Origin: an uncultured marine group I thaumarchaeote
Lineage (GTDB): Archaea > Thermoproteota > Nitrososphaeria > Nitrososphaerales > Nitrosopumilaceae
DNA: 33,353 nt
NCBI GenBank assembly: GCA_902511735.1
Contig: CABXGK010000007.1
Span: 1-33,353, forward strand
Reading direction: 5' to 3'
The stretch's first letter is position 1, and every line of letters starts with the position of its first letter. Positions 25,732 to 33,353 of the stretch are shown here, one piece after another. Both the position numbers and the translations under genes were made by a program. Below the pieces are notes generated by a model. That model worked only from the letters and a program-made list of their open reading frames with translations, ran no database searches and was not told where the DNA came from.

Positions 25732-26982
25732 ATGTCTGATCTTTTGTATAGATATAGGAAAACGTTTGGCCCTGGAATACTTTTTGCTTGCACTGCAATT
25801 GGTGTATCTCATCTTGTACAATCAACTCGTGCAGGTGCTGAATTCGGTTTCATGATTTTAGGTTTTGTAATTTTGGCAAACGTACTCAAGTATCCGTTTT
25901 TTGAACATGGTTCAAGATATGCAAATGTTACAGGCACAAGTATTATTGATGGATATGAAAAACTAGGACGAAAATTTCTCATTTTATATCTGGGAATCAC
26001 TTTGGGTTCAATGTTTTTTGTAACTGCCGCTGTAGGTTTTGTAACTGCTGGATTTTTTGAAAATTTATTCCAAATTGAATTTCTTGGAATATGGACGATG
26101 GTTATTTTATTTACAGTTTGTGGATTAATTTTATGTGTTGGAAAATTTGGAACCCTGGATGGAATAATTAAGGTAATTGGATTTGTATTAATTATTTCTA
26201 CTGCTGTCGCATTTGTCTTGGCATTTGTAAATGGGCCTGTTGAACAATCTGAAAACTTCTTACCTCGTGAATTGTGGGATGACTCTGGAATATTTTTCTT
26301 AATTGCATTAATGGGATGGATGCCTACTGCAATTGATCTTTCTAGCTGGAATAGTTTATGGACGCTTGCGCGTATAAAACAGACAGGTTTTAAACCAAAA
26401 CTAAAAGAAACTCTCACTGAATTTAGGATTGGTTATTTTGTTACATCTCTAATGGCAATATTCTTTCTTGGATTGGGGACGTTAGTTTTCTTTGGGTCTG
26501 GTGATTCTCTGCCGAATAACAATTCTTTATTTGCGCATAAAATAGTTACAATGTTTGCCGACACAATTGGTCAGTGGAGCTATATCATAATTGCAGCATC
26601 TGCATTTAGTGTAATGTTTGGAACAATTCTTGCTGTTTTTGATGGCTATTCTCGTTCATTTCAAAAAATTATTCAATTATTAAGAAACAGTGAATCTGAA
26701 GATTCTAGAAAATCATATGTTGCAATAGTTTGCATACTTGCAATTGGTGCAATTCTAATTGTTATGCAATTTGGAGATAAACTAAAAGAATTAGTTGATT
26801 TTGCAACTACCTTGTCTTTTCTTGTTGCACCGATAATTGCAGTATTAAATCACAAATTGGTAATTGGTAAATTTTTCCCAAAAGAATCACAACCTTCGAT
26901 ATATGTAAAAGGTCTTAGCATATCTGGAATTATATTTTTAACCGGCTTTGCATTATTTTTCATTTATACAAAGTTCCTCTAA
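25732..26982 (+). CDS. Nramp-related transporter lacking canonical DPGN motif
   Basis: 'FGPGILFACTAIGVSHLVQSTRAGAEFGF' start and ~11 TM; TM6 'LMGWMPTAIDLSSWNSLW'. Confidence 0.82.
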   Translation: MSDLLYRYRKTFGPGILFACTAIGVSHLVQSTRAGAEFGFMILGFVILANVLKYPFFEHGSRYANVTGTSIIDGYEKLGRKFLILYLGITLGSMFFVTAAVGFVTAGFFENLFQIEFLGIWTMVILFTVCGLILCVGKFGTLDGIIKVIGFVLIISTAVAFVLAFVNGPVEQSENFLPRELWDDSGIFFLIALMGWMPTAIDLSSWNSLWTLARIKQTGFKPKLKETLTEFRIGYFVTSLMAIFFLGLGTLVFFGSGDSLPNNNSLFAHKIVTMFADTIGQWSYIIIAASAFSVMFGTILAVFDGYSRSFQKIIQLLRNSESEDSRKSYVAIVCILAIGAILIVMQFGDKLKELVDFATTLSFLVAPIIAVLNHKLVIGKFFPKESQPSIYVKGLSISGIIFLTGFALFFIYTKFL

Positions 26983-27025
26983 AAAATTACATAAAATATA
27001 GATATTCTATGGACTAAGTGATATT

Positions 27026-28132
27026 ATGGTGAAAAGTAATTATGAAATTTTAGGTGTACCTGAAAATGCATCTAGAAATGAAATTCGAAGTGCATTTAGA
27101 AATCTCGCATTAACTCATCATGCTGACAGAGGAGGTCAGGATGAAGAATTTATCATAATTAAACAAGCATTTGAAGATCTTAAATCTGGAAAAAAATTTC
27201 CTGACTCGTTAGATGAAAAACAACGTAAATCCAAATTCTTTTGGGGCACAGATGAAGAAGAACGTCTACGTCAAAACACATTACTATCAAATGATGTTGC
27301 AAGAGAAATCAAAGTTGCACAAGAATGGATTGATGCACTAAACAGATCTGATGTAACGGGAATTAAATTATTTGGTTCAAATGAATTAGGACAAATTGAA
27401 ATTGAAAGAAAACCAACTGGTGCGTTATCAATTAAAGGAAAATTTTGGGCAGGAAAAATCTTGCATTCCAATCATGTGTTCATGTGGGGTAGCATGACAA
27501 GCCCCTATTTTTTGGATACTGATATTTCAAAAACTCTAATTCATCTAACACAAGGAACCTTCAAGTTAATGGATCCTTTAGAAAATGGCTATAATATTGA
27601 AAATGGTTCTCACATTATTGTAGATAATGGTGATATTATTTGTGGTAATGTTAATGGAATAAGACAACAAGTGCCACATCCAACCGGTCGTGTTGGAATG
27701 TCCATAATAAAAGAGCACTTTACCAAATTGGAGGCTCCAAATGGAAAAATAATTGCAGGTGACGTACGTGAAACTGTATCATTGGATGCCCAAGAGGTGT
27801 TGGTACTAAATTTGATTGATAATGTAATTGTAAAAGGAAAGAAAATCTCTGTCTTTGGACCTAAGGTTAGTTATGATGTATTTTTTGAATTAAAAGAAGG
27901 TGGTATGATACGTTTCTATGATAAAGGCTCTGGGTTTGACATTAGTGATGATGCAATACTAAAACTTGAAAATGGAAAAGAATTCTTTTTAGATGATCTT
28001 AAAACTAGAAAACTAATTGGGTTTGGAGGACAAGAAATGACATACGAATTTTTAGATGGTTTAGAAGGAAGTAGTGGTGTAATTCCATCTAATTGGGCAT
28101 CTAAATTGTCTGGATTGTTTAAGAAAAATTAA
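27026..28132 (+). CDS. J-domain protein with HAD instead of HPD and uncharacterised C-terminal region
   Basis: 'NYEILGVPENASRNEIRSAFRNLALTHHADRGGQDEEFIIIKQAFEDLKSG'. Confidence 0.88.
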   Translation: MVKSNYEILGVPENASRNEIRSAFRNLALTHHADRGGQDEEFIIIKQAFEDLKSGKKFPDSLDEKQRKSKFFWGTDEEERLRQNTLLSNDVAREIKVAQEWIDALNRSDVTGIKLFGSNELGQIEIERKPTGALSIKGKFWAGKILHSNHVFMWGSMTSPYFLDTDISKTLIHLTQGTFKLMDPLENGYNIENGSHIIVDNGDIICGNVNGIRQQVPHPTGRVGMSIIKEHFTKLEAPNGKIIAGDVRETVSLDAQEVLVLNLIDNVIVKGKKISVFGPKVSYDVFFELKEGGMIRFYDKGSGFDISDDAILKLENGKEFFLDDLKTRKLIGFGGQEMTYEFLDGLEGSSGVIPSNWASKLSGLFKKN

Positions 28133-28300
28133 CTACTTTTTAATTCCCAGTGCTCTGTTTTTCAATCTTAGTTGAGTACTTCTGCATTTTCTACATCTTG
28201 TAGCACTCATGTCTAATCTTGCGCCACATGAAATACAAATTTTCATATGAAGTCTTGCTTTTTGTGCAATTTGCTTCTTTAGTGGATCTGCAACTGGCAT
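28133..28300 (-). CDS. rpl40e: Ribosomal protein eL40 (L40e)
   Basis: Manual translation 55 aa: MPVADPLKKQIAQKARLHMKICISCGARLDMSATRCRKCRSTQLRLKNRALGIKK; CxxC..CxxC zinc ribbon; not in ORF track. Confidence 0.9.
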   Translation of the reverse strand: MPVADPLKKQIAQKARLHMKICISCGARLDMSATRCRKCRSTQLRLKNRALGIKK

Positions 28301-28332
28301 AGTAATTCGTCAAAAATCTGTTATTTATTCTA

Positions 28333-29247
28333 TTAGCTATTCATTTTTCCAGCCAAGAGTACTGCTACCTCGCCTGGTCTCTTTGCAACTGGTATGTTTG
28401 CCTTTGCAAACATGGATATCTTTGATTCTGCAGAACCATATGTTCCCATGACTATGGCGCCTGCATGTCCCATGCGTTTTTCTTTTGGCGCCTGTCTTCC
28501 TGCAATATATCCTACCACCGGTTTTTTGAAGCCTATGTCGATAATATGTTGGGCTAACACTTCTTCTGCTTCTCCCCCAATCTCTCCAACTACTACCATT
28601 CCATCAAGTTCAGGATCATCTTTTATCATATCAAATGCATCAATCATTCGTGTTCCATTTACTGGGTCACCACCTATTCCTATTGTGATGTTTTGACCAA
28701 AACCTGCGCTAGTTAGATTATTTGAAATCTCATAAAGTAATGTTCCACTTTTTGATAATACTGCCACTCTTCCAGATGAAAATGGACTTGCAGGCATGAT
28801 TCCTACCTTGATTAATCCTGGAACAATTACTCCTGGAGTGTTTGGTCCAATCATTATTGCGTCTTTTTGCTTTGCTAGTTCGATTACCTCCATTGTATCT
28901 CTAATTGGAACATGCTCTGGAATGGCAACTAGTAGTTTTATTCCTGAATTTAATGCATCCTTTGCAGCATCTAAGAAGAATTTTGCTGGAACAAATACTA
29001 TTGATATTTTTGCTCCTGTTGCATCAACTGCATCTTTCACTGAATCATAAACTGGAATTTTGTCTTCAAATTTTTGTCCTGCTTTTCCAGGTGTAACTCC
29101 TGCTACAATATTTGTTCCATATTCTAACATTAATTTTGCATGAGCTGAACCATACTTGCCTGTTATTCCTTGTACAATTACTGGTTGTTTTTGATAATTA
29201 CCATCTGCATCTTTTGCACCACGAAGAAGTTCATAAATGTCTGTCAT
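28333..29247 (-). CDS. sucD: Succinyl-CoA synthetase alpha subunit
   Basis: 'VQGITGKYGSAHAKLMLEYGTNIVAGVTPGKAG', 'GPNTPGVIVPG', 'GHAGAIVMG'. Confidence 0.95.
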   Translation of the reverse strand: MTDIYELLRGAKDADGNYQKQPVIVQGITGKYGSAHAKLMLEYGTNIVAGVTPGKAGQKFEDKIPVYDSVKDAVDATGAKISIVFVPAKFFLDAAKDALNSGIKLLVAIPEHVPIRDTMEVIELAKQKDAIMIGPNTPGVIVPGLIKVGIMPASPFSSGRVAVLSKSGTLLYEISNNLTSAGFGQNITIGIGGDPVNGTRMIDAFDMIKDDPELDGMVVVGEIGGEAEEVLAQHIIDIGFKKPVVGYIAGRQAPKEKRMGHAGAIVMGTYGSAESKISMFAKANIPVAKRPGEVAVLLAGKMNS

Positions 29248-30350
29248 TTGTTTGCCTCCATCACTACTCCGTTAATTGCTTCTTCAATTGAATCAAACAT
29301 TTTGGTTTTTGTATCTTTCAACATTTCTTTTGCTTTGTCTGATTCTGTTCCCATTAATCTTGCAAAAACTGGAAGATCAATTAAATTATTATTATATGCT
29401 TGAATGAAAGCTTCTGCAACTGTTGTTGTTTTGACAATTCCTCCGTAAAGATTTACTAGAATGCCTTTAACTCTACTCATTTTACTAATTAGCGTTAATG
29501 CTTCATACACTGACTCTGTTGTGGCGCCTCCTCCAACATCTAGAAATGTTGCTGGTTTTCCACCGTTATCTGTAACAAGATCAAATGTTGACATTACTAA
29601 TCCTGCACCATTTCCTATAACTGCAATATTTCCGTCAAGTTCAACAAGTGAAAATCCACTTTTTTCTGCTTGTTCTTCTAAATCTGATTTTTCTTGATAT
29701 TTTTGTAATTCATCATGTCTAAAGTTTGAATTATCATCTGTCATCACTTTACCATCAAGTGCAATTAGTGTTCCATCTTTTAGTATTGCAAGTGGGTTAA
29801 TTTCTGCTAATTCTGCTTCTTTTTCAATAGTTAATTTTGATAGTTTTTGTAACATTTCTACAAATTGTTCTTCTTGTGAATCTTTTAGTCCAATCTCATT
29901 TGCAACTTCTTTTGCAATCTGTGAATCTACATCTCCAAGTCCAACTTCACGAATTGTTTGATTTTTTACTGATTCTATTTCTACTCCTCCTTCGGATGAA
30001 GCTATGATTGTGTAACATCTTTTACTTCTATTCAAAAACAACGATAGGTACAACTCTTTTTCAATATCTGCCATTTTCTCAAGTAATATGGCACGAGTTT
30101 TTTCACCTTTTATTGACATGTTTAGTAATTGAGGATATTTTAGTTCAAATTCATCATCACTGCTACATTTTTGAATTCCACCTGCCTTTCCTCTTCCTCC
30201 AACTGGGACCTGAACTTTGATGACAAAAGGATATCCTAGCTCTTTGGCATCTTTTCTTCCTTTTTCAATGTCTTTTGATGAAACACTAGGTGGAGTTTTA
30301 ATACCAAATTCTTTGAAAAGCTCTTTTGCTTGGTATTCTAAAAGGCGCAT
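29244..30350 (-). CDS. sucC: Succinyl-CoA synthetase beta subunit
   Basis: 'LLEYQAKELFKEFGIKTPP', 'VQVPVGGRGKAGG', 'AEINPLAIL', 'NGAGLVMSTFDLVTDNGGKPATFLDVGGGA'. Confidence 0.95.
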   Translation of the reverse strand: MRLLEYQAKELFKEFGIKTPPSVSSKDIEKGRKDAKELGYPFVIKVQVPVGGRGKAGGIQKCSSDDEFELKYPQLLNMSIKGEKTRAILLEKMADIEKELYLSLFLNRSKRCYTIIASSEGGVEIESVKNQTIREVGLGDVDSQIAKEVANEIGLKDSQEEQFVEMLQKLSKLTIEKEAELAEINPLAILKDGTLIALDGKVMTDDNSNFRHDELQKYQEKSDLEEQAEKSGFSLVELDGNIAVIGNGAGLVMSTFDLVTDNGGKPATFLDVGGGATTESVYEALTLISKMSRVKGILVNLYGGIVKTTTVAEAFIQAYNNNLIDLPVFARLMGTESDKAKEMLKDTKTKMFDSIEEAINGVVMEANK

Positions 30351-30386
30351 AAGTCCAGTCTAGAGATGGACTTTATAATCTATTAG

Positions 30387-30716
30387 CTATTCAAATTTGT
30401 CTTCTAACAAATCTACTACTTGTCCAAAAAGTTCTTTACTCTTTTTTAAGAGTCTATTTGGAAATTCTTCTGTAGAAAATACTAATTGTTGTTTTATCTC
30501 TGGAATTACCATTCCTCCAGAAACAATCACTTGTTCAATAACATGCTCTGGGGTTAATGTACAAACAATTTCTTCAAAAACATCTTCTTTTTCTTCAAGT
30601 GTTTCTCTGTACAAAACAATTGGTGTATTTGTCTGACTGATGAAATTTGTAGCTTTTACCAATAATTCTTCTAAATGGTGAACTGACCATGTGTCTAGAC
30701 TAATCTGCTTCCCCAT
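30387..30716 (-). CDS. Conserved hypothetical protein (109 aa)
   Basis: Good soluble ORF between ileS and sucC, no family recognised. Confidence 0.65.
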   Translation of the reverse strand: MGKQISLDTWSVHHLEELLVKATNFISQTNTPIVLYRETLEEKEDVFEEIVCTLTPEHVIEQVIVSGGMVIPEIKQQLVFSTEEFPNRLLKKSKELFGQVVDLLEDKFE

Positions 30717-30792
30717 GCCCTACTATGACGATTTTTCTATTTAAGCCTCGTAGGTACTTGTTAACTAAACAAATAGTCAAGCTTTTGTAAAA

Positions 30793-33353
30793 TCACTCGA
30801 CTGCGATCCTAATTTTTAGCCCGTCTATATCGTCATCCTTGTAATTTTTACACGATTCTGTAAAATCCACATTTTTGACTCTAACTAGAAATGTAATTTC
30901 TTCAGTTTTGTCTTTAATCAAATTTAGTGATTCCTCGTCTAATTCTAAAATTGATGCTCTCTCCAAAATATCTGTAGGATTGAATCCTTTTTCTTTTCTC
31001 AAGGTTTGAATTCGTCTTGCTAAATCCTTTATCAATCCTTTTGACATCATTTCATTATCTCTTTCTAATGAAATTATAACAATTAGATTCTGTCTTTTTG
31101 CAAACTGATATTTTTCATTAACTTCAAAGTCTACGATAAAATCTTCTTTATCTAACACAACTGAATTTTCTCCAATTTGAAATGTGTAACTGTTGTTATT
31201 TTTTAATTCGTTAATTATTGATTCGGGGTCTGTTTCTGAAAATATTTTCAATAGTTTTCCCATGTCTTGTTTAGCTTTTGGACCAATTGCGCTTCTTTCT
31301 AACTCTATTTTAGGCACAACGGGCAATCCTTTTTCTTTTAGTTCTAGATATTGTTTCATACCTTCAGAATTATCAATCTCAAAAATTTCATAATTCTGTA
31401 TATTCATTTGTGATTTTACAAGTTCAGATAGTGATTCTAAAACTTGTTTTTCTCCTTTGTTTACACAAATCAGTGCTTGATTCAATGGCCATCTTCTTTT
31501 TAACTTGCCTTTCATTCTTGCAGCTGATGTAACAGAAACTGTTTCTTTGAGTAAGTCAAATGCGGTTTCAACTTTTTCATCAATTAATGATGAATCTATT
31601 TTTGGCCATGATTCAAGTAAAATATTTTCTTTCTCAGAAAATATTGCTTTGTAGAGATATTGTGAGGTAAACGGTGCAAATGGATGAATCAATATGTTAA
31701 TTGTTTTCAAAGTTTTTGCAAGAATTGCGTAAATTGTAAAGCGTCTATCCTTCTTTGAATCATCTTCATCCCATAACTCTGATTTGATTATTGGAATGTA
31801 GATTTGGCTTAGAGAATTTATCAAAAAGTCTTCAATTGATTTTGCAGATTCATGAAATCTACATGAATCATTTGTTTCTGTAGTTCTTTCAATCATTCTT
31901 TGAAGTTTTGATAACAACCAGACATCTGGAGGTGTTAGCAAATTATTTTTCTTTGCCCATTCAATAGTCGATTCTTTCAAATTGAATTTATCATATTCAC
32001 TATTTTGTTTGTAAAATGTATGTAAGTGATATAGTGTACTGATCACTTGATAAGGTCTTGACATTAGTTCTTTTGTACTAAAGTTTAATGGTTCAATTGG
32101 ACTTGCTTTCCACATAAAATAAAATCGAACAAGATCTACAGGATATTTTTCTAAAAGCTCTTTTGCCTCAAGTACATTTCCTTTACTCTTGCTCATCTTA
32201 TTTCCATTTTCATCTAAAACATGTCCTTGAAATAGAAATGATTTGTATGGTGACACTGATGCATTATTGTATATTACATTCTCAATCAAAAGTGTATATG
32301 CCCATCCTCTTGTTTGGTCTATACCTTCTGTAAAGAATGGTGCTGGAATTTTTTCTTTGTATGTAGTCTCATCTAATGATGCTATTGGTGCAGCCCCACT
32401 ATTGTGCCATGTATCGAGCACAAATTCTTCTCTTTGCATAGTTGCACTACATTTTTTACATTTTACCTTAATTTTATCAATCCATGGTCTATGTAGCTCA
32501 AAATTTTCACCATCTGGTAATTCAATTGCAGTTTCAACAATTTCTTTTCTTGAAAACAATCTCTCTATGTTTCCACATTCATCACATTTCCAAACTGGTA
32601 TTGGACATCCCCAAAACCTTTCTCGTGAAATACACCATGGATGTTTTTCTTTAATAATTTCTAAGAATCTATTTTTTGGTTGGTCAAAAAAGTATTCTAC
32701 ATCTTCAGCTGCCTTGATTGCTTTATCTCCGAGTTTGTCTAGCATGTAAAAATATTCTCTACGTGCAAGCCATACTAAGCCGTGATTACAACGCCAACAT
32801 AATGGATATTTGTGCTTGATTTTGCCAATTTTTACTAGAGCATTTTTGTCTTTTATTGATTGGACTAATTTTTCATCTGCATCTCTAACAAAAAGTCCTG
32901 CATATTTTCCTGCATCTTCTGTAAATTTCACTTCATCATCGATTGGGCAGAAAACTGTTACGCCACGCTTCATTGCAATGTTATTGTCTTCTTCACCGTT
33001 TGCTGGAGATAAATGAACTAATCCACTACCTGCATTAACATCTACAAAGTTTTCTGCAACTGTTACGTGATAATTTTCTTGCTTTGAAATTTCTTCTAAT
33101 TTTGGTATTTCATCTAATAATGGATGGATGTATTTTTTACCTTCCATCTCACTTCCCAAAAATGTTTTTTTGATTTCATATTTTTCAATTTTTACTTCTG
33201 TCATGAATTCTTCTAAACGTGTTTTGCCCACAATCCATGTTTCTCCATCTACTAGGACTTCAACATATTCTTCTTTTGGATTTACACCTACCATTGCATC
33301 TGTTACAAGTGTAAACGGCATTGTAGTCCATACAATCAAAAATTTCTCTTCTT
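30793..33353 (-). CDS. ileS: Isoleucyl-tRNA synthetase (5' end truncated by window edge)
   Basis: 'NKMSKSKGNVLEAKELL', 'WISRERFWGCPIPVW'-like 'PWCISRERFWGCPIPVWKCDECG', 'DTWHNSGAAPIAS'; class Ia editing region. Confidence 0.95.
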   Translation of the reverse strand, partial: EEKFLIVWTTMPFTLVTDAMVGVNPKEEYVEVLVDGETWIVGKTRLEEFMTEVKIEKYEIKKTFLGSEMEGKKYIHPLLDEIPKLEEISKQENYHVTVAENFVDVNAGSGLVHLSPANGEEDNNIAMKRGVTVFCPIDDEVKFTEDAGKYAGLFVRDADEKLVQSIKDKNALVKIGKIKHKYPLCWRCNHGLVWLARREYFYMLDKLGDKAIKAAEDVEYFFDQPKNRFLEIIKEKHPWCISRERFWGCPIPVWKCDECGNIERLFSRKEIVETAIELPDGENFELHRPWIDKIKVKCKKCSATMQREEFVLDTWHNSGAAPIASLDETTYKEKIPAPFFTEGIDQTRGWAYTLLIENVIYNNASVSPYKSFLFQGHVLDENGNKMSKSKGNVLEAKELLEKYPVDLVRFYFMWKASPIEPLNFSTKELMSRPYQVISTLYHLHTFYKQNSEYDKFNLKESTIEWAKKNNLLTPPDVWLLSKLQRMIERTTETNDSCRFHESAKSIEDFLINSLSQIYIPIIKSELWDEDDSKKDRRFTIYAILAKTLKTINILIHPFAPFTSQYLYKAIFSEKENILLESWPKIDSSLIDEKVETAFDLLKETVSVTSAARMKGKLKRRWPLNQALICVNKGEKQVLESLSELVKSQMNIQNYEIFEIDNSEGMKQYLELKEKGLPVVPKIELERSAIGPKAKQDMGKLLKIFSETDPESIINELKNNNSYTFQIGENSVVLDKEDFIVDFEVNEKYQFAKRQNLIVIISLERDNEMMSKGLIKDLARRIQTLRKEKGFNPTDILERASILELDEESLNLIKDKTEEITFLVRVKNVDFTESCKNYKDDDIDGLKIRIAVE

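Noticed and set aside
25809-26417. 202-aa minus ORF
   Set aside because: Fully antisense to the Nramp-related gene, which has clear family features.
28394-29096. Three + strand ORFs across sucD
   Set aside because: Antisense to well-recognised sucD.
32243-32749. 168-aa + ORF
   Set aside because: Antisense to ileS coding sequence.
1-33353. CRISPR arrays, transposases, integrases or prophage genes
   Set aside because: No regular repeat-spacer arrays or mobile-element protein signatures were seen; both tRNAs lack adjacent integrase or visible att duplications.

Overview
AT-rich archaeal chromosomal window. Gene content and small-protein repertoire resemble an ammonia-oxidising thaumarchaeon (Nitrosopumilaceae-like); this assignment comes from protein families read by eye, with no database search. 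Core content: a MoxR/DUF58/vWA operon; a divergent arsenic module (aquaporin-ArsC / ArsR); SbtA bicarbonate transporter with an SbtB/PII-like partner; Amt ammonium transporter with divergent GlnK; a phosphate cluster (DUF47 / PiT / AbrB-PhoU); RlmN with a cupredoxin; tRNA-Thr(TGT) and tRNA-Val(CAC); pyruvoyl arginine decarboxylase; M3 peptidase; a CbtA-like protein; an Nramp-related transporter; a DnaJ-domain protein; eL40; sucCD; and a truncated ileS. The region most worth follow-up is ~6.6-11 kb. It holds three PII-superfamily proteins within 3 kb: an SbtB-like one, a GlnK, and a divergent PII domain fused to a C-terminal region resembling ribbon-helix-helix. It also holds a glnK-led operon of three very small proteins, two of them single-TM, and near-identical palindromic motifs in the two intergenic regions controlling the bicarbonate and ammonium transporters. 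Together these suggest a possible undescribed C/N-sensing regulatory module. Several small genes absent from the ORF track were found by hand: DUF1059, eL40, a 39-aa TM protein, a 57-aa Cys-rich protein and a 19-aa micro-ORF.
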